From contig DAOUJW010000026.1 in the NCBI GenBank assembly GCA_034422115.1, positions 1-64,000 on the forward strand: a stretch of 64,000 bases of DNA, given 5' to 3'. The notes beneath the pieces are model-generated. The model saw nothing but the letters and a program-made list of their open reading frames with translations, ran no database searches and was not told the DNA's origin. This document shows, in pieces, positions 24,504 to 32,639 of the stretch. Every line of letters starts with the position of its first letter. Position 1 is the first letter of the stretch. This DNA is from DAOUJW01 sp034422115. GTDB lineage: Bacteria > Chloroflexota > Dehalococcoidia > Lucifugimonadales > UBA2985. Both the position numbers and the translations under genes were made by a program.

Positions 24504-25268
24504 CTAGCCCTCCCCCCTATCCTCGGCCTCTTCCAGCAGCCGCAAGTCCTCAGGGGTGAGCCGCGCCTTATCAATGAGGTCAGGGCGTTGTCGTTGGGTG
24601 CGGCGCAGGGCCTGTTGGCGACGCCACCTGCGTATGGCCTCGTGGTTCCCGGACAGGAGCACGGGGGGCACGGGCCAGTCGCGGTAGGTGGCCGGCCGGG
24701 TGTACTGGGGGAACTGGAGCAGCCCCGAGGCGTGGGAGTCGTCTTCAATGGACGTGGTGTCACCCACGGCCCCCGGAAGCAGGCGCACGGCGGCGTCCAC
24801 CACCGCCATCGCCGGAATCTCCCCGCCGCTCAGCACGTAGTCGCCAATGCTTATCTCCCGGTCAACAAGGTGCTCCCTCACACGCTCGTCCACGCCCTCG
24901 TAGTGGCCGCAGATGAGGATGATGTCCTGATGCAGAGCCAGGCCCGCCGCCGTCTCCTGGGTCAGCACGCTGCCCTGGGGCGACATCAGGATGACCGGAG
25001 CGTGGTCGGCTCGCTCCGGTGATACGGTCTCTGCGATGAGAGACTTCACGCTCTCCACGGCCAGGAAGAGGGGCTCCGGCTTCATCACCATTCCGCCGCC
25101 GCCGCCAAACGGGTAGTCGTCGACTATCCGATGCTTGTCCTGGGCGTAGTCCCGGATGTTGTGGATTTGTATGGAAGCCAGTCCCCGGTCCACGGCCCGC
25201 TTCACGATGCTCTCGTCAAAGGGCCCGCGGAACATGTCCGGGAAGAGGGTCAGGATGTGGATGTCCAT
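24504..25268 (-). CDS. trmD: tRNA (guanine-37-N1)-methyltransferase TrmD
   Basis: SPOUT-class methyltransferase making m1G37 in tRNAs to prevent frameshifting. It begins MDIHILTLFPDMF and shows IVDDYPFGGGGGMVMKPEP, ICGHYEGVDERV and SIGDYVLSGGE, with the trefoil-knot SAM site in the last two. 254 residues is a normal length. Not beside rimM, rpsP or rplS here, unlike many bacteria. Confidence 0.95.
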   Translation of the reverse strand: MDIHILTLFPDMFRGPFDESIVKRAVDRGLASIQIHNIRDYAQDKHRIVDDYPFGGGGGMVMKPEPLFLAVESVKSLIAETVSPERADHAPVILMSPQGSVLTQETAAGLALHQDIILICGHYEGVDERVREHLVDREISIGDYVLSGGEIPAMAVVDAAVRLLPGAVGDTTSIEDDSHASGLLQFPQYTRPATYRDWPVPPVLLSGNHEAIRRWRRQQALRRTQRQRPDLIDKARLTPEDLRLLEEAEDRGEG

Positions 25269-25270
25269 GC

Positions 25271-25765
25271 CTAGTTTGTGGGGTGCTGCTCCACCCTGGC
25301 CGTCTTGAGTAGCTCCATGGCGTGGGGAATGACGCCCATGATGGCCTCCAGGTTCTCTCTGACCGCCCTGGTGCTTCCTGGCAGGTTGATGATGAGGCAG
25401 CTGCCTCGTACGCCGGCGGTCCCCCTGCTTATCATTGCCATGGGCGTGTGGCTGAGGCCCGCCTGGCGCATGGCCTCCGGGATGCCCGGGACCGGACGCT
25501 GGATGACGGCCTGGGTGGCCTCAGGCGTCACGTCCCTGGGGCCAAGTCCTGTGCCTCCCGTCGTGACCAGCAGGTCCACCTCCCCGCTGTCGGCCCACTC
25601 CCTCAGCCTGTCGGAGATGACGTCAGCTTCATCCGGGACGATCTCGTATCGAGCGACGGAGAAGCCCAGTGGCTCCAGCATCTCGCGGATGGCCTGGCCG
25701 CTGGTGTCCTCCCGCTCGCCCTTCGACCCCATGTCGCTGCTGGTCAGTATGCCTAAGGTGAACAT
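25271..25765 (-). CDS. MoaB/MogA-type molybdenum cofactor protein
   Basis: Molybdopterin adenylyltransferase family, acting late in molybdenum cofactor synthesis. The motifs TLGILTSSDMGSKGEREDTSG, TTGGTGLGPRDVTPEAT and NLPGSTRAVRENL are diagnostic. I take the ATG at 25765 as the start because GGGGAGAG precedes it and homologous proteins begin there (164 residues). An alternative TTG lies 10 codons upstream. The gene starts the short minus-strand run with trmD, two bases away. Confidence 0.85.
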   Translation of the reverse strand: MFTLGILTSSDMGSKGEREDTSGQAIREMLEPLGFSVARYEIVPDEADVISDRLREWADSGEVDLLVTTGGTGLGPRDVTPEATQAVIQRPVPGIPEAMRQAGLSHTPMAMISRGTAGVRGSCLIINLPGSTRAVRENLEAIMGVIPHAMELLKTARVEQHPTN

Positions 25766-25908
25766 CTCTCCCCGTGAGTCTTGCGGTTTTCTCAAACTAT
25801 ATCACACGCGCGAGTCCAATGTAGCGCCGCCGTGCGCCAGGCTTGACCACGCCTCAGATATGGGCAATAATGGGGTCAGCCTGAAAACAGAGCATGTATA
25901 GGAGCGCT

Positions 25909-26241
25909 ATGTATCGGAGAGAACTTCTGAAGGGCAGCACAGAGACACTTCTGCTCTCCCTCCTGACCCTGGAGCCCATGTACGGGTATCAGATGGTCAG
26001 GGAGATGGAGAAGAGGAGCAAGGGGTACTTCAGATTCAAGGAGGGTACTCTGTACTCCGCCCTCCACCGGCTGGAGCAGGACGGCCTCATTGACGGCAAG
26101 TGGCGAACGTCCGCCAGCGGCCAGCATCGCCGCTACTACTACATCACTGTCAAGGGACAGAACTTCCTTGAAAGTTTGCAGGAGGAGTGGAAGAGCTTCT
26201 CGCAAGCGGCAAACATGATCATTGAGCCCGGTATCTCCTAG
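25909..26241 (+). CDS. PadR-family transcriptional regulator
   Basis: About 110 residues of winged-helix PadR type. Seen are LKGSTETLLLSLLTLEPMYGYQMV (helix-turn-helix), FKEGTLYSALHRLEQDGLI (recognition helix and wing) and GQHRRYYYITVKGQNFLE. The start at 25909 has AGGAG upstream; a Met five codons earlier lacks one. It is followed 16 bases later by a HAAS-domain membrane protein. PadR next to HAAS is a common pairing in which the regulator controls the membrane protein. Confidence 0.88.
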   Translation: MYRRELLKGSTETLLLSLLTLEPMYGYQMVREMEKRSKGYFRFKEGTLYSALHRLEQDGLIDGKWRTSASGQHRRYYYITVKGQNFLESLQEEWKSFSQAANMIIEPGIS

Positions 26242-26257
26242 TCCGTAAGGGGTGTCG

Positions 26258-27262
26258 ATGAGCACAGACCTGAAAGTTTACCTGAATAGCCTCAAGAGGG
26301 CTATGCACCTGGATCCCCGTCAGGAGACGGAGATCCTGCGCGAGATACAGTGCCACGTGGAAGACAGGGCCCAGGAGCTGCAGGACCAGGGAATGTCGAA
26401 GGACGACTCCATGGAGGAGGCCATTCGCAGTCTGGGCAACCCGCGCGACCTAGCCCAGGGTATGTACACCTCCCACAGCCGCGCCTCGCTGGGCGATACG
26501 GCCCTTGCCAGCGCGCCGCACATTGTTGCCGCTCTCTACTTCTCTCTTCATCTGTGGTCCAGCTTTGTCTGGGTGGCTATTGGCTATGCGGCCATCCTCT
26601 CCATAGGCGTGTGGGGCTGGCGTAGCGGCAGACCTAACTGGGCGTATCCGTGGGTGGGCTACTCTCTGGCTCTCCCGGTGGCCGTATGGTTCTTTGCCTT
26701 CGTTGCGTTGGCAAACGGCGCCTGGAGCCTGCTGACCCAGGGGTCTACGCCTCTGCCCATACTGGTATATGCCGGTATCGCCATTTACCTGCCGTTATCC
26801 CTGTGCATTGCATCTTCAGTAGTGGTCCGGGTCATAAGAAGGGACTGGATACTGGCTTCTCTCGTGGCCCTTCCCTTCCCCTTCATTGGCGCATGGCTGG
26901 TGTTCCTCCAGGGACACGGGGGCTTTCCAGCGTACTATACAAGGCAGTTCCAGGAGACCGACATGTATACGGCGATGGGGCTTCTTGCCCTGGCCGTTAC
27001 CACGGCCATCTTCTGCCTCATGAGGCAGAGGGTCCTCAGAATCGGGTTGCTGCTCATAGCTATACCGGTCATCTTTGCTCTGGTCTGGTTCGGCTACCAG
27101 AGCGGGGCCAGCCCGCTGAGCCTGGTGGCGATGTCCGTGGTATGCCTCGCCTTCCTGCTGAGCCCTTACTTCCTGGAGTCCAAGATAGAGTACGAAGACG
27201 AATGGCAGGGCGGGGCGGATACGGGAATTCTTCCGGGAGAGCAGGCCGACCACGCGGTGTAG
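26258..27262 (+). CDS. HAAS-domain (DUF1700-like) membrane protein
   Basis: About 334 residues. The first 75 form a cytoplasmic helical HAAS domain (LKVYLNSLKRAMHLDPRQ, then VEDRAQELQDQGMSK and EEAIRSLGNPRDLAQ). Eight or so hydrophobic helices follow, starting near residue 85. HAAS domains partner PadR regulators. The ATG at 26258 is spaced correctly from AAGGGG; the GTG two codons earlier is too close. Function beyond membrane signalling is unknown. Co-transcribed with the PadR gene. Confidence 0.75.
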   Translation: MSTDLKVYLNSLKRAMHLDPRQETEILREIQCHVEDRAQELQDQGMSKDDSMEEAIRSLGNPRDLAQGMYTSHSRASLGDTALASAPHIVAALYFSLHLWSSFVWVAIGYAAILSIGVWGWRSGRPNWAYPWVGYSLALPVAVWFFAFVALANGAWSLLTQGSTPLPILVYAGIAIYLPLSLCIASSVVVRVIRRDWILASLVALPFPFIGAWLVFLQGHGGFPAYYTRQFQETDMYTAMGLLALAVTTAIFCLMRQRVLRIGLLLIAIPVIFALVWFGYQSGASPLSLVAMSVVCLAFLLSPYFLESKIEYEDEWQGGADTGILPGEQADHAV

Positions 27263-27307
27263 CCTTCTCCGGCTCCAGCCTTACACTCCCTGCTGAGGGG
27301 TTGTGAC

Positions 27308-28168
27308 TTGCGAGCGAAAGTAGCGCTGGTGGCTGATAGTGCCGTCTGTCTGCCCCCCGAACTCGTAGACGACCTCAAGCTGCACGTTGTGCCCCTACAG
27401 CTGTCCATCGACGGCAAGACCTACCGCGACCAGGTGGACATCTCGCCAAGCGAGTTCTACGCCCGCCTGCCCCATTGCCGGAACCTGCCGGTGACCTCCG
27501 CCCCAAGCCCCGCCAGCTTCATTGAGGCCTTCACGGAAGGCGCGGCCAAAGCTGAGAGCGTGCTCTGCCTGACGGTGCTGTCCACCATCAGCGCCACCTA
27601 CAACGTAGCCCTGGCCTCGGCGGAGATGGCACAGCAGTCCCTCCCTGACACCAGGATAGAGGTCATGGACACGTCCACGGCGGCCGCGGCCGAGGGGCTG
27701 GTGGTGCTGGCCGCGGCCCGGGCGGCGGCCGCAGGCGCGGACATTGAGGAGGTCAAGTCGGAGGCTCGGCGGGCGGCGCGTGGCGTCAATCTGGTGGCCT
27801 TCCTGGACACCCTTTACTACGTCTGGAAGGGCGGTCGTATCCCCGGCATTGCCGCCTTTGCCGGCTCCGTGTTGAAGCTGAAGCCGCTGATGGAGTTGAC
27901 CAGCGGCGAGGTGCGGCCCCTGGACAGGCCCAGGACCAGGAGGCGGGCGATGGACCGTCTGCTGTCCATTGTCCGGCAGCGGGCGGGCGACGCGCCCATT
28001 CGCGCCAACGTAATGCACTCCATCTCCCCTGACGACGCCCTTATGCTCAGGGAGAGACTCCTTACGGAGTTCAACTGCCTTGAGGCCATCGTCAGCGAGA
28101 CCACCCCGGTGATTGGCTCCCATACGGGGCCGGGGCTTATGGGGATAGCCTTTCACACTGAGGGGTGA
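27308..28168 (+). CDS. DegV family fatty-acid-binding protein
   Basis: 286 residues, TTG start with GAGGGG eight bases upstream. VALVADSAVCLPPELV at the N-terminus, LPVTSAPSPASFIEAF, and GPGLMGIAFH at the end are typical DegV segments. DegV (FakB-type) proteins bind a fatty acid and present it to the kinase FakA in phospholipid synthesis. No fakA is in the window, so the partner is unknown. The stop is TGA, one of several cases showing UGA is a normal stop codon in this genome. Confidence 0.88.
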   Translation: MRAKVALVADSAVCLPPELVDDLKLHVVPLQLSIDGKTYRDQVDISPSEFYARLPHCRNLPVTSAPSPASFIEAFTEGAAKAESVLCLTVLSTISATYNVALASAEMAQQSLPDTRIEVMDTSTAAAAEGLVVLAAARAAAAGADIEEVKSEARRAARGVNLVAFLDTLYYVWKGGRIPGIAAFAGSVLKLKPLMELTSGEVRPLDRPRTRRRAMDRLLSIVRQRAGDAPIRANVMHSISPDDALMLRERLLTEFNCLEAIVSETTPVIGSHTGPGLMGIAFHTEG

Positions 28169-28176
28169 GGCGTGTA

Positions 28177-28331
28177 GTCCGCTCACACCCTTCGACAGGC
28201 TCAGAGCCTGCCCCGTACTTGATACGGGGGTGAGCGGACGAAGTGCCTAGCGCAAACCAGACATCAACCGCTCATAGCCTGCCCCGTATTTGATACGGGG
28301 TGGGCCTGTCGAACCATTTGAGCGGGCTGAA
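28177..28331. repeat. two tandem family A repeats with inserted CCCCGTA palindromes
   Basis: The 250-base space between degV and the kinase holds two copies of the CGCTCAC...GTGAGCG repeat. Each carries a palindrome of the form CCCCGTA-TTGA-TACGGGG. Single palindromes of this sort also occur near 24.03 and 32.49 kb. No gene. Confidence 0.65.
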
Positions 28332-28358
28332 TTGCCTGTCTCATTCCACCTCCATTCG

Positions 28359-28388
28359 TTGCCTGAGCAAGCCCCATAGGAATATAAT
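28359..28388 (+). promoter_or_regulatory. promoter of the P-loop kinase gene
   Basis: TTGCCT (28359-28364), an 18-base spacer, and a perfect TATAAT (28383-28388). The expected transcript starts about 24 bases before the ATG at 28419. Confidence 0.5.
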
Positions 28389-28418
28389 GACGACGCAAAC
28401 CCTGTCGCCTACGGACCT

Positions 28419-29021
28419 ATGAACAAGGCTCTCCTCTCGGACGACGTAAACCTGTTGCTGTGGCATCTCGCATCGGTGCCCGACCCCCAGCCCCGCGGGG
28501 TGCTGGTGGTGGTCAGCGGGCTGCCCGGTACGGGAAAGTCATACTTCAGCCGTCGGCTGGCCGAGCGGTTCCCCATAGCCGTGGTTGAGACGGACGTTAT
28601 GCGGAGGGCCCTCTTCCCTGCCCCAACCCACTCCGCCGACGAGAGCGCCCGGCTGTTCAGGGCCTGCCACGCCCTCATTGAGGACATGGTGCGCAAGGGC
28701 ATCCCCGTGCTGCTGGACGCCACCAACCTGGTGGAGTCCAACCGGGAGCGTCTCTACAACATAGCGCACAGGGCCGATGCCAAGCTCATCCTGGTGCGGG
28801 TGGAGGCGCCCGCGGAGGTCGTGGCCGATAGGCTGGGGCAGAGGGACGGAGGCGCAGCCGACCCGGAGGACAACTCCACCGCAGGCCAGGAGGTCTATAA
28901 TCGTATGGCGACGTCGGTGGAGCCGATACGTCGGAACCACCTCGCCGTCGACACCTCCAGGGACATCACGCCGGTCATCGAGAAGATAGTACGTGAGATT
29001 CAGCGATGGGTCAGGGTCTAG
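28419..29021 (+). CDS. AAA/zeta-toxin-like P-loop kinase
   Basis: 200 residues. The Walker A motif GLPGTGKSYFSRRLAERFP is near residue 35. The acidic strand VVETDVMRRALFP and VLLDATNLVESNRERL follow, the pattern of small kinases that phosphorylate nucleotides, sugars or related metabolites. The substrate is unknown. It is 33 bases upstream of the aminopeptidase gene on the same strand and has its own promoter. Confidence 0.78.
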   Translation: MNKALLSDDVNLLLWHLASVPDPQPRGVLVVVSGLPGTGKSYFSRRLAERFPIAVVETDVMRRALFPAPTHSADESARLFRACHALIEDMVRKGIPVLLDATNLVESNRERLYNIAHRADAKLILVRVEAPAEVVADRLGQRDGGAADPEDNSTAGQEVYNRMATSVEPIRRNHLAVDTSRDITPVIEKIVREIQRWVRV

Positions 29022-29054
29022 AGCGACCCGGTCGCATATAGAAAGGAAGGCAGA

Positions 29055-30563
29055 ATGGATATCAAGGCCGTTTCAGGAGACATCACGCAGTCGGACGCAG
29101 GCGCGATAGTGGTCAACCTCTTTGAGGGGGTGCAAGCCCCCGGCGGCGCTACGGGCGCGGCGGACAGGGCCATGGACGGGGCCATCTCCAGGCTCATTGC
29201 CGACGGCGAGATCAAGGGCAAGAAGGGCGAGATAACGGTGATTCACACCCTGGGCAGGATTCCCCCCGCCCGGGTGGTGGTGGCCGGCTTGGGCAAGGCC
29301 GAACGCTTCGATGCGGAGGTGGTGCGCCAGGTGATGGGCTCCGTATGCCGCAGGCTGCGGGGCGCGGGCATCGAGAAGGCCGCCACCATACTCCACGGCG
29401 CGGGCATCGGCGGGATGGACGTGGACGTGTCGGCGCAGGCCATCGCGGAGGGCAGCCTGCTGGGGCTGTACACCTTCAAGAGGCACATGAGCAAGCAGGA
29501 CGACGATGAGAAGGGCCTCCAGGAGCTTTCGGTGGTGGAGTCGGACGCCGGCAAGCTGTCGTCGCTCCAAGAGTCGCTGGACAGAGGCAGGGTGTTTGCG
29601 GAGGCGGCGATGCTGGCCCGGGACATGGTCAACGAGCCCTCCAACTTCATGACGCCGACCCACATAGCGGAGATAGCCACGTCGATTGCCGGGGACCACG
29701 GCCTGGAGCTGACTATTTTCGACAAACCCAAGATGGAGGAGCTTGGCATGGGCGGTATGCTGGGAGTGGCCAGGGGCAGCGCAGAGCCGCCCAAGTTCAT
29801 TGTGCTGGAGTACAAGGGAGACCCGGACAATCCGGCCAACAACCTGGGCATCCTGGGCAAGGGCATCACCTTCGACACAGGCGGCATTTCCCTGAAGGGC
29901 GCCGGAGGCATGGGCGACATGAAGGGCGACATGTCGGGGGCGGCTGCCGTCGTCTCGGCGATGAAGGCCATTGCCCAGATTGCGCCGAAGCTGAACGTCA
30001 CGGCCATCGCCGCCGCCACGGAGAACATGCCCGGAGGCTCCGCCCAGAAGCCCGGTGACGTGCTGATTACCATGAGCGGCAAGACGGTTGAGGTGGAGAA
30101 CACCGACGCCGAGGGCCGGCTGGTCCTGTCGGACGCCCTCTGCTACGCCCGCCGGATGGGCATCACAAGGCTGGTGGACGTGGCCACCCTGACGGGCGCT
30201 ATGGTCACGGCCCTTGGCGACGTCTGCTCAGGGGGCTTCACCAACAACCAGGACCTGCTGGGCGCGGTTGTTGAGGCCGGAGAGCAGTCCGGGGAGCGCA
30301 TATGGCAGATGCCCATGTTCGAGGAGTACAAGGAGCAGAACAAGAGCCAGGTGGCCGACGTGAAGAACACGGGCGGAAGGAAGGCGGGATCCATTACGGC
30401 GGCCCAGTTCCTGGCGGAGTTCAGCGAGGACACCCCCTGGGTGCACCTGGATATAGCCGGGACCTTCATGTCCGAGAAGGAGTCGGGGTACATAATCAAG
30501 GGCGCAACCGGAGTGCCCACCCGGACGCTCATCAACCTGGCGGAGTCCCTGGCACAGGGGTAG
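29055..30563 (+). CDS. pepA: leucyl aminopeptidase (M17)
   Basis: Cytosolic metallo-aminopeptidase removing N-terminal residues from peptides; active as a hexamer with two metals. The C-terminal catalytic domain shows ITFDTGGISLKGAGGMGDMK with metal and catalytic Lys residues. It also shows ENMPGGSAQKPGD and the signature NTDAEGRLVLSDAL. 502 residues with AAAGGAAGG upstream of the ATG. The N-terminal macro-like domain is complete. Confidence 0.95.
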   Translation: MDIKAVSGDITQSDAGAIVVNLFEGVQAPGGATGAADRAMDGAISRLIADGEIKGKKGEITVIHTLGRIPPARVVVAGLGKAERFDAEVVRQVMGSVCRRLRGAGIEKAATILHGAGIGGMDVDVSAQAIAEGSLLGLYTFKRHMSKQDDDEKGLQELSVVESDAGKLSSLQESLDRGRVFAEAAMLARDMVNEPSNFMTPTHIAEIATSIAGDHGLELTIFDKPKMEELGMGGMLGVARGSAEPPKFIVLEYKGDPDNPANNLGILGKGITFDTGGISLKGAGGMGDMKGDMSGAAAVVSAMKAIAQIAPKLNVTAIAAATENMPGGSAQKPGDVLITMSGKTVEVENTDAEGRLVLSDALCYARRMGITRLVDVATLTGAMVTALGDVCSGGFTNNQDLLGAVVEAGEQSGERIWQMPMFEEYKEQNKSQVADVKNTGGRKAGSITAAQFLAEFSEDTPWVHLDIAGTFMSEKESGYIIKGATGVPTRTLINLAESLAQG

Positions 30564-30633
30564 CGGTTTGCAGGGCAAAGAGGTGATTCCATAGCTGAGC
30601 GGAAGCAAAGCAAAACGCAAAACGGAGTCAGTG

Positions 30634-30906
30634 ATGACGACTAAGGATGGCAAGAAGCAGGAGTCCAATGCAGTGATTCCGCCTGGGCTGTTGATCAGAG
30701 ATGAGCTGGAAGCCAGAGGAATGAGCCAGCGCAAGCTGGCGGCGGCAATGCGACGACCGGTGAATTCCGTTCACGAGATTATCCTCGGGAAGAAGGCCAT
30801 CACCCCAAGAACAGCACTGGAGTTGGAGCGCGAACTGAAAATCCCTGCTCATATCTGGATGCGCCTGGAAGCAGACTATCGTCTGGCTTTGGAGCAGCAA
30901 AAGTAG
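30634..30906 (+). CDS. HigA/VapI-like XRE-family regulator
   Basis: About 90 residues with a helix-turn-helix: IPPGLLIRDELEARGMSQRK, then LAAAMRRPVNSVHEIILGKK and ITPRTALELERELKIPAHIW. This is the pattern of HigA-type antitoxins. No HigB-type toxin frame lies within the 70 bases upstream or downstream, so it is an orphan. It may simply be a regulator or the remnant of a toxin-antitoxin pair. It starts at ATG 30634; the GTG just before is possible. Confidence 0.75.
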   Translation: MTTKDGKKQESNAVIPPGLLIRDELEARGMSQRKLAAAMRRPVNSVHEIILGKKAITPRTALELERELKIPAHIWMRLEADYRLALEQQK

Positions 30907-30973
30907 CACGGGCCAGGTCAAGGATTTGCCTAGTGGTGTATAATGTTCTTCGCCTCGTTTTCGGAGCATCGTG

Positions 30974-31052
30974 GTGGGCGTGGCCAAGTTAGGTCTAAGG
31001 CGCCAGGTTGTGGCCCTGGAGATCGAGGGTTCAAATCCCTCCGCTCACCCCA
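30974..31052 (+). tRNA. tRNA-His (GTG)
   Basis: Acceptor arm GTGGGCG pairs with CGCTCAC (one G-U). The anticodon stem is CCAGG/CCTGG around TTGTGGC, giving anticodon GTG. The T arm is GAGGG-TTCAAAT-CCCTC. The discriminator is C, and the base before position 1 (30973) is G, giving the G-1:C73 identity pair of tRNA-His. CCA is encoded (31050-31052). Confidence 0.92.
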
Positions 31053-31099
31053 TTCCAACATCCTGAAAGACCCCATTGCTGACTGAACTGGAGCAACCA

Positions 31100-32329
31100 T
31101 TGGCTACAAGCACAGACATCATCGCGTGGAACAGGTCGGCCAACCCGTACCTTGAGGACATACGGGTCCTGAAGGAAGGCGAGAAGAGCGGGTACGGCAT
31201 CGTGGCCCGCTTCACCCTCAAGAGCGGCAGGCAGGTGGCCGTCATCTCCCTGCCCCATCGCTATCCCTCCAGGACCGGGCCTACCTGGGCCTACCTGACC
31301 GACTGCGACGGGTGGACGCTCGTCGACGCCGGCTCTTACGGGGCGCTGGACACCCTGAAAGACGGCCTAGGGACCCTTGGCCTGGGCTTCACTGACCTGA
31401 AGCGCGTCGTCATTACCCACGGCCACCAGGACCACGACGGCAACGTCTACGACCTGGTGAAGGCCAGCGGCGCGGAGCTTTGGGCCCACGAGATGTACTT
31501 CTACTTCCTGCCCTACAGCTACCATGACGGGAGGCTGACCGAGGCGTCGCCGCTGCACAGGGTGATAAAGGAGTCACGGGAGCGGGAGGAGTCGTTCTAC
31601 CGGAGCAGAAGCAGCCCCGAGGAGAACTCACGCTGGCTGAACCAGGTCCAGAGCTACGTGCAAAGACGCAAGAGCATCCTTGAGGAGAAGCTGCCTGTGT
31701 ACCTCATCCAGGACGGCGAGGAGTTGGACGGACTGCGTTTCATGTACACCCCCGGCCACGCCGTGGACGAGATCAGCATCAGCCTGGACGGAGTTGTGTT
31801 CACCGGCGACCACATTCTGCCCCAGATATCGCCGCACCCCACTTACAAGCAGGCCTACCCGGAGGCGGTCCGGGACGCCGTGCCGGAGCGGTACAGGGAC
31901 AGCGGCGAGTGCTACGGCCTTGCCAGCTACCTGAAGTCCCTGGGCAAGGTGCTGGATATGGACTACTACACGACGGTCTTCCCTGCCCACCGGCTCTACA
32001 CACACGGGCGTTTTCACATCCGCAACCTGCGCAGGGCGAAGGACATCGTGCGTCACCACGTCCGCCGCCTTGAGCGCGTCATGGAGATCATGGGCGAGGG
32101 CGCGGACACCGTCTCCAAGATTACAGAAAAGCTCTTCCCGGCCCGCAAGCTGTCCGGCGGAGGCTTCTTTGCCGCCGTGCCGGAGGTGGTGAGCCACCTG
32201 GAGCTGCTGGCCGATACCGGAGACGTGATTGTTGACGAAGACGCCAGGGTCCGGAGGAGCGGGACGGCCAACTTCTACTCGGCAATCGAGGGGATGACGT
32301 CCTACGCGGTCTCCAGAGACCTGTCCTAA
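31100..32329 (+). CDS. metallo-beta-lactamase-fold hydrolase
   Basis: About 409 residues. The metal site motif THGHQDHDGN (HxHxDH) is near residue 115, and later MYTPGHAVDEISISLDG and FTGDHILPQ supply further ligands. The C-terminal 120 residues are helical, as in the lactamase-like class with a winged-helix end. Likely a hydrolase of a thioester, phosphodiester or lactone; substrate unknown. I start at TTG 31100, six bases after GGAG; an upstream TTG at 31076 has no ribosome site. It follows tRNA-His directly. Confidence 0.8.
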   Translation: MATSTDIIAWNRSANPYLEDIRVLKEGEKSGYGIVARFTLKSGRQVAVISLPHRYPSRTGPTWAYLTDCDGWTLVDAGSYGALDTLKDGLGTLGLGFTDLKRVVITHGHQDHDGNVYDLVKASGAELWAHEMYFYFLPYSYHDGRLTEASPLHRVIKESREREESFYRSRSSPEENSRWLNQVQSYVQRRKSILEEKLPVYLIQDGEELDGLRFMYTPGHAVDEISISLDGVVFTGDHILPQISPHPTYKQAYPEAVRDAVPERYRDSGECYGLASYLKSLGKVLDMDYYTTVFPAHRLYTHGRFHIRNLRRAKDIVRHHVRRLERVMEIMGEGADTVSKITEKLFPARKLSGGGFFAAVPEVVSHLELLADTGDVIVDEDARVRRSGTANFYSAIEGMTSYAVSRDLS

Positions 32330-32639
32330 GAAACCTCTATGCACCGTCGTTCCTGCGAAAGCAGGAACCTCAAATCTCTACATCTAGGAAATCTCTGAAC
32401 AAGTAGCCAACATGACTATCCCGTCTAACGACACCTTCATGACCATTCCTGCGCAGGCAGGAATCCAGGGGGGCGGGGCGTGGACTCCCGCCCCCGTATC
32501 AGGTACGGGGCAGGCTTCGCGGGAGTGGATTGGGCTTGTTCATACTATTACCAGATTCCTGCTTCCGCAGGAATGACGATATGGTGGGATGGCGCTTTAC
32601 TTATTCAGAGGTTCCCAACTATAGAGCCTGTCCCCTGCC
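32330..32639. repeat. gene-free stretch made of dispersed repeats
   Basis: 310 bases with no gene. 32346-32372 is a solo hairpin (TTCCTGCGAAAGCAGGAA). 32441-32577 is bounded by ATTCCTGCGCAGGCAGGAAT and by ATTCCTGCTTCCGCAGGAAT plus GAC. Inside it lies a CCCCCGTATCAGGTACGGGG palindrome of the kind found inside family A repeats, so repeats are nested. Confidence 0.65.

Noticed and set aside
28177..28331. CRISPR-like repeats
   Set aside because: Copies are few, palindromic, variable in spacing and scattered between genes; there is no regular repeat-spacer array and no cas gene.
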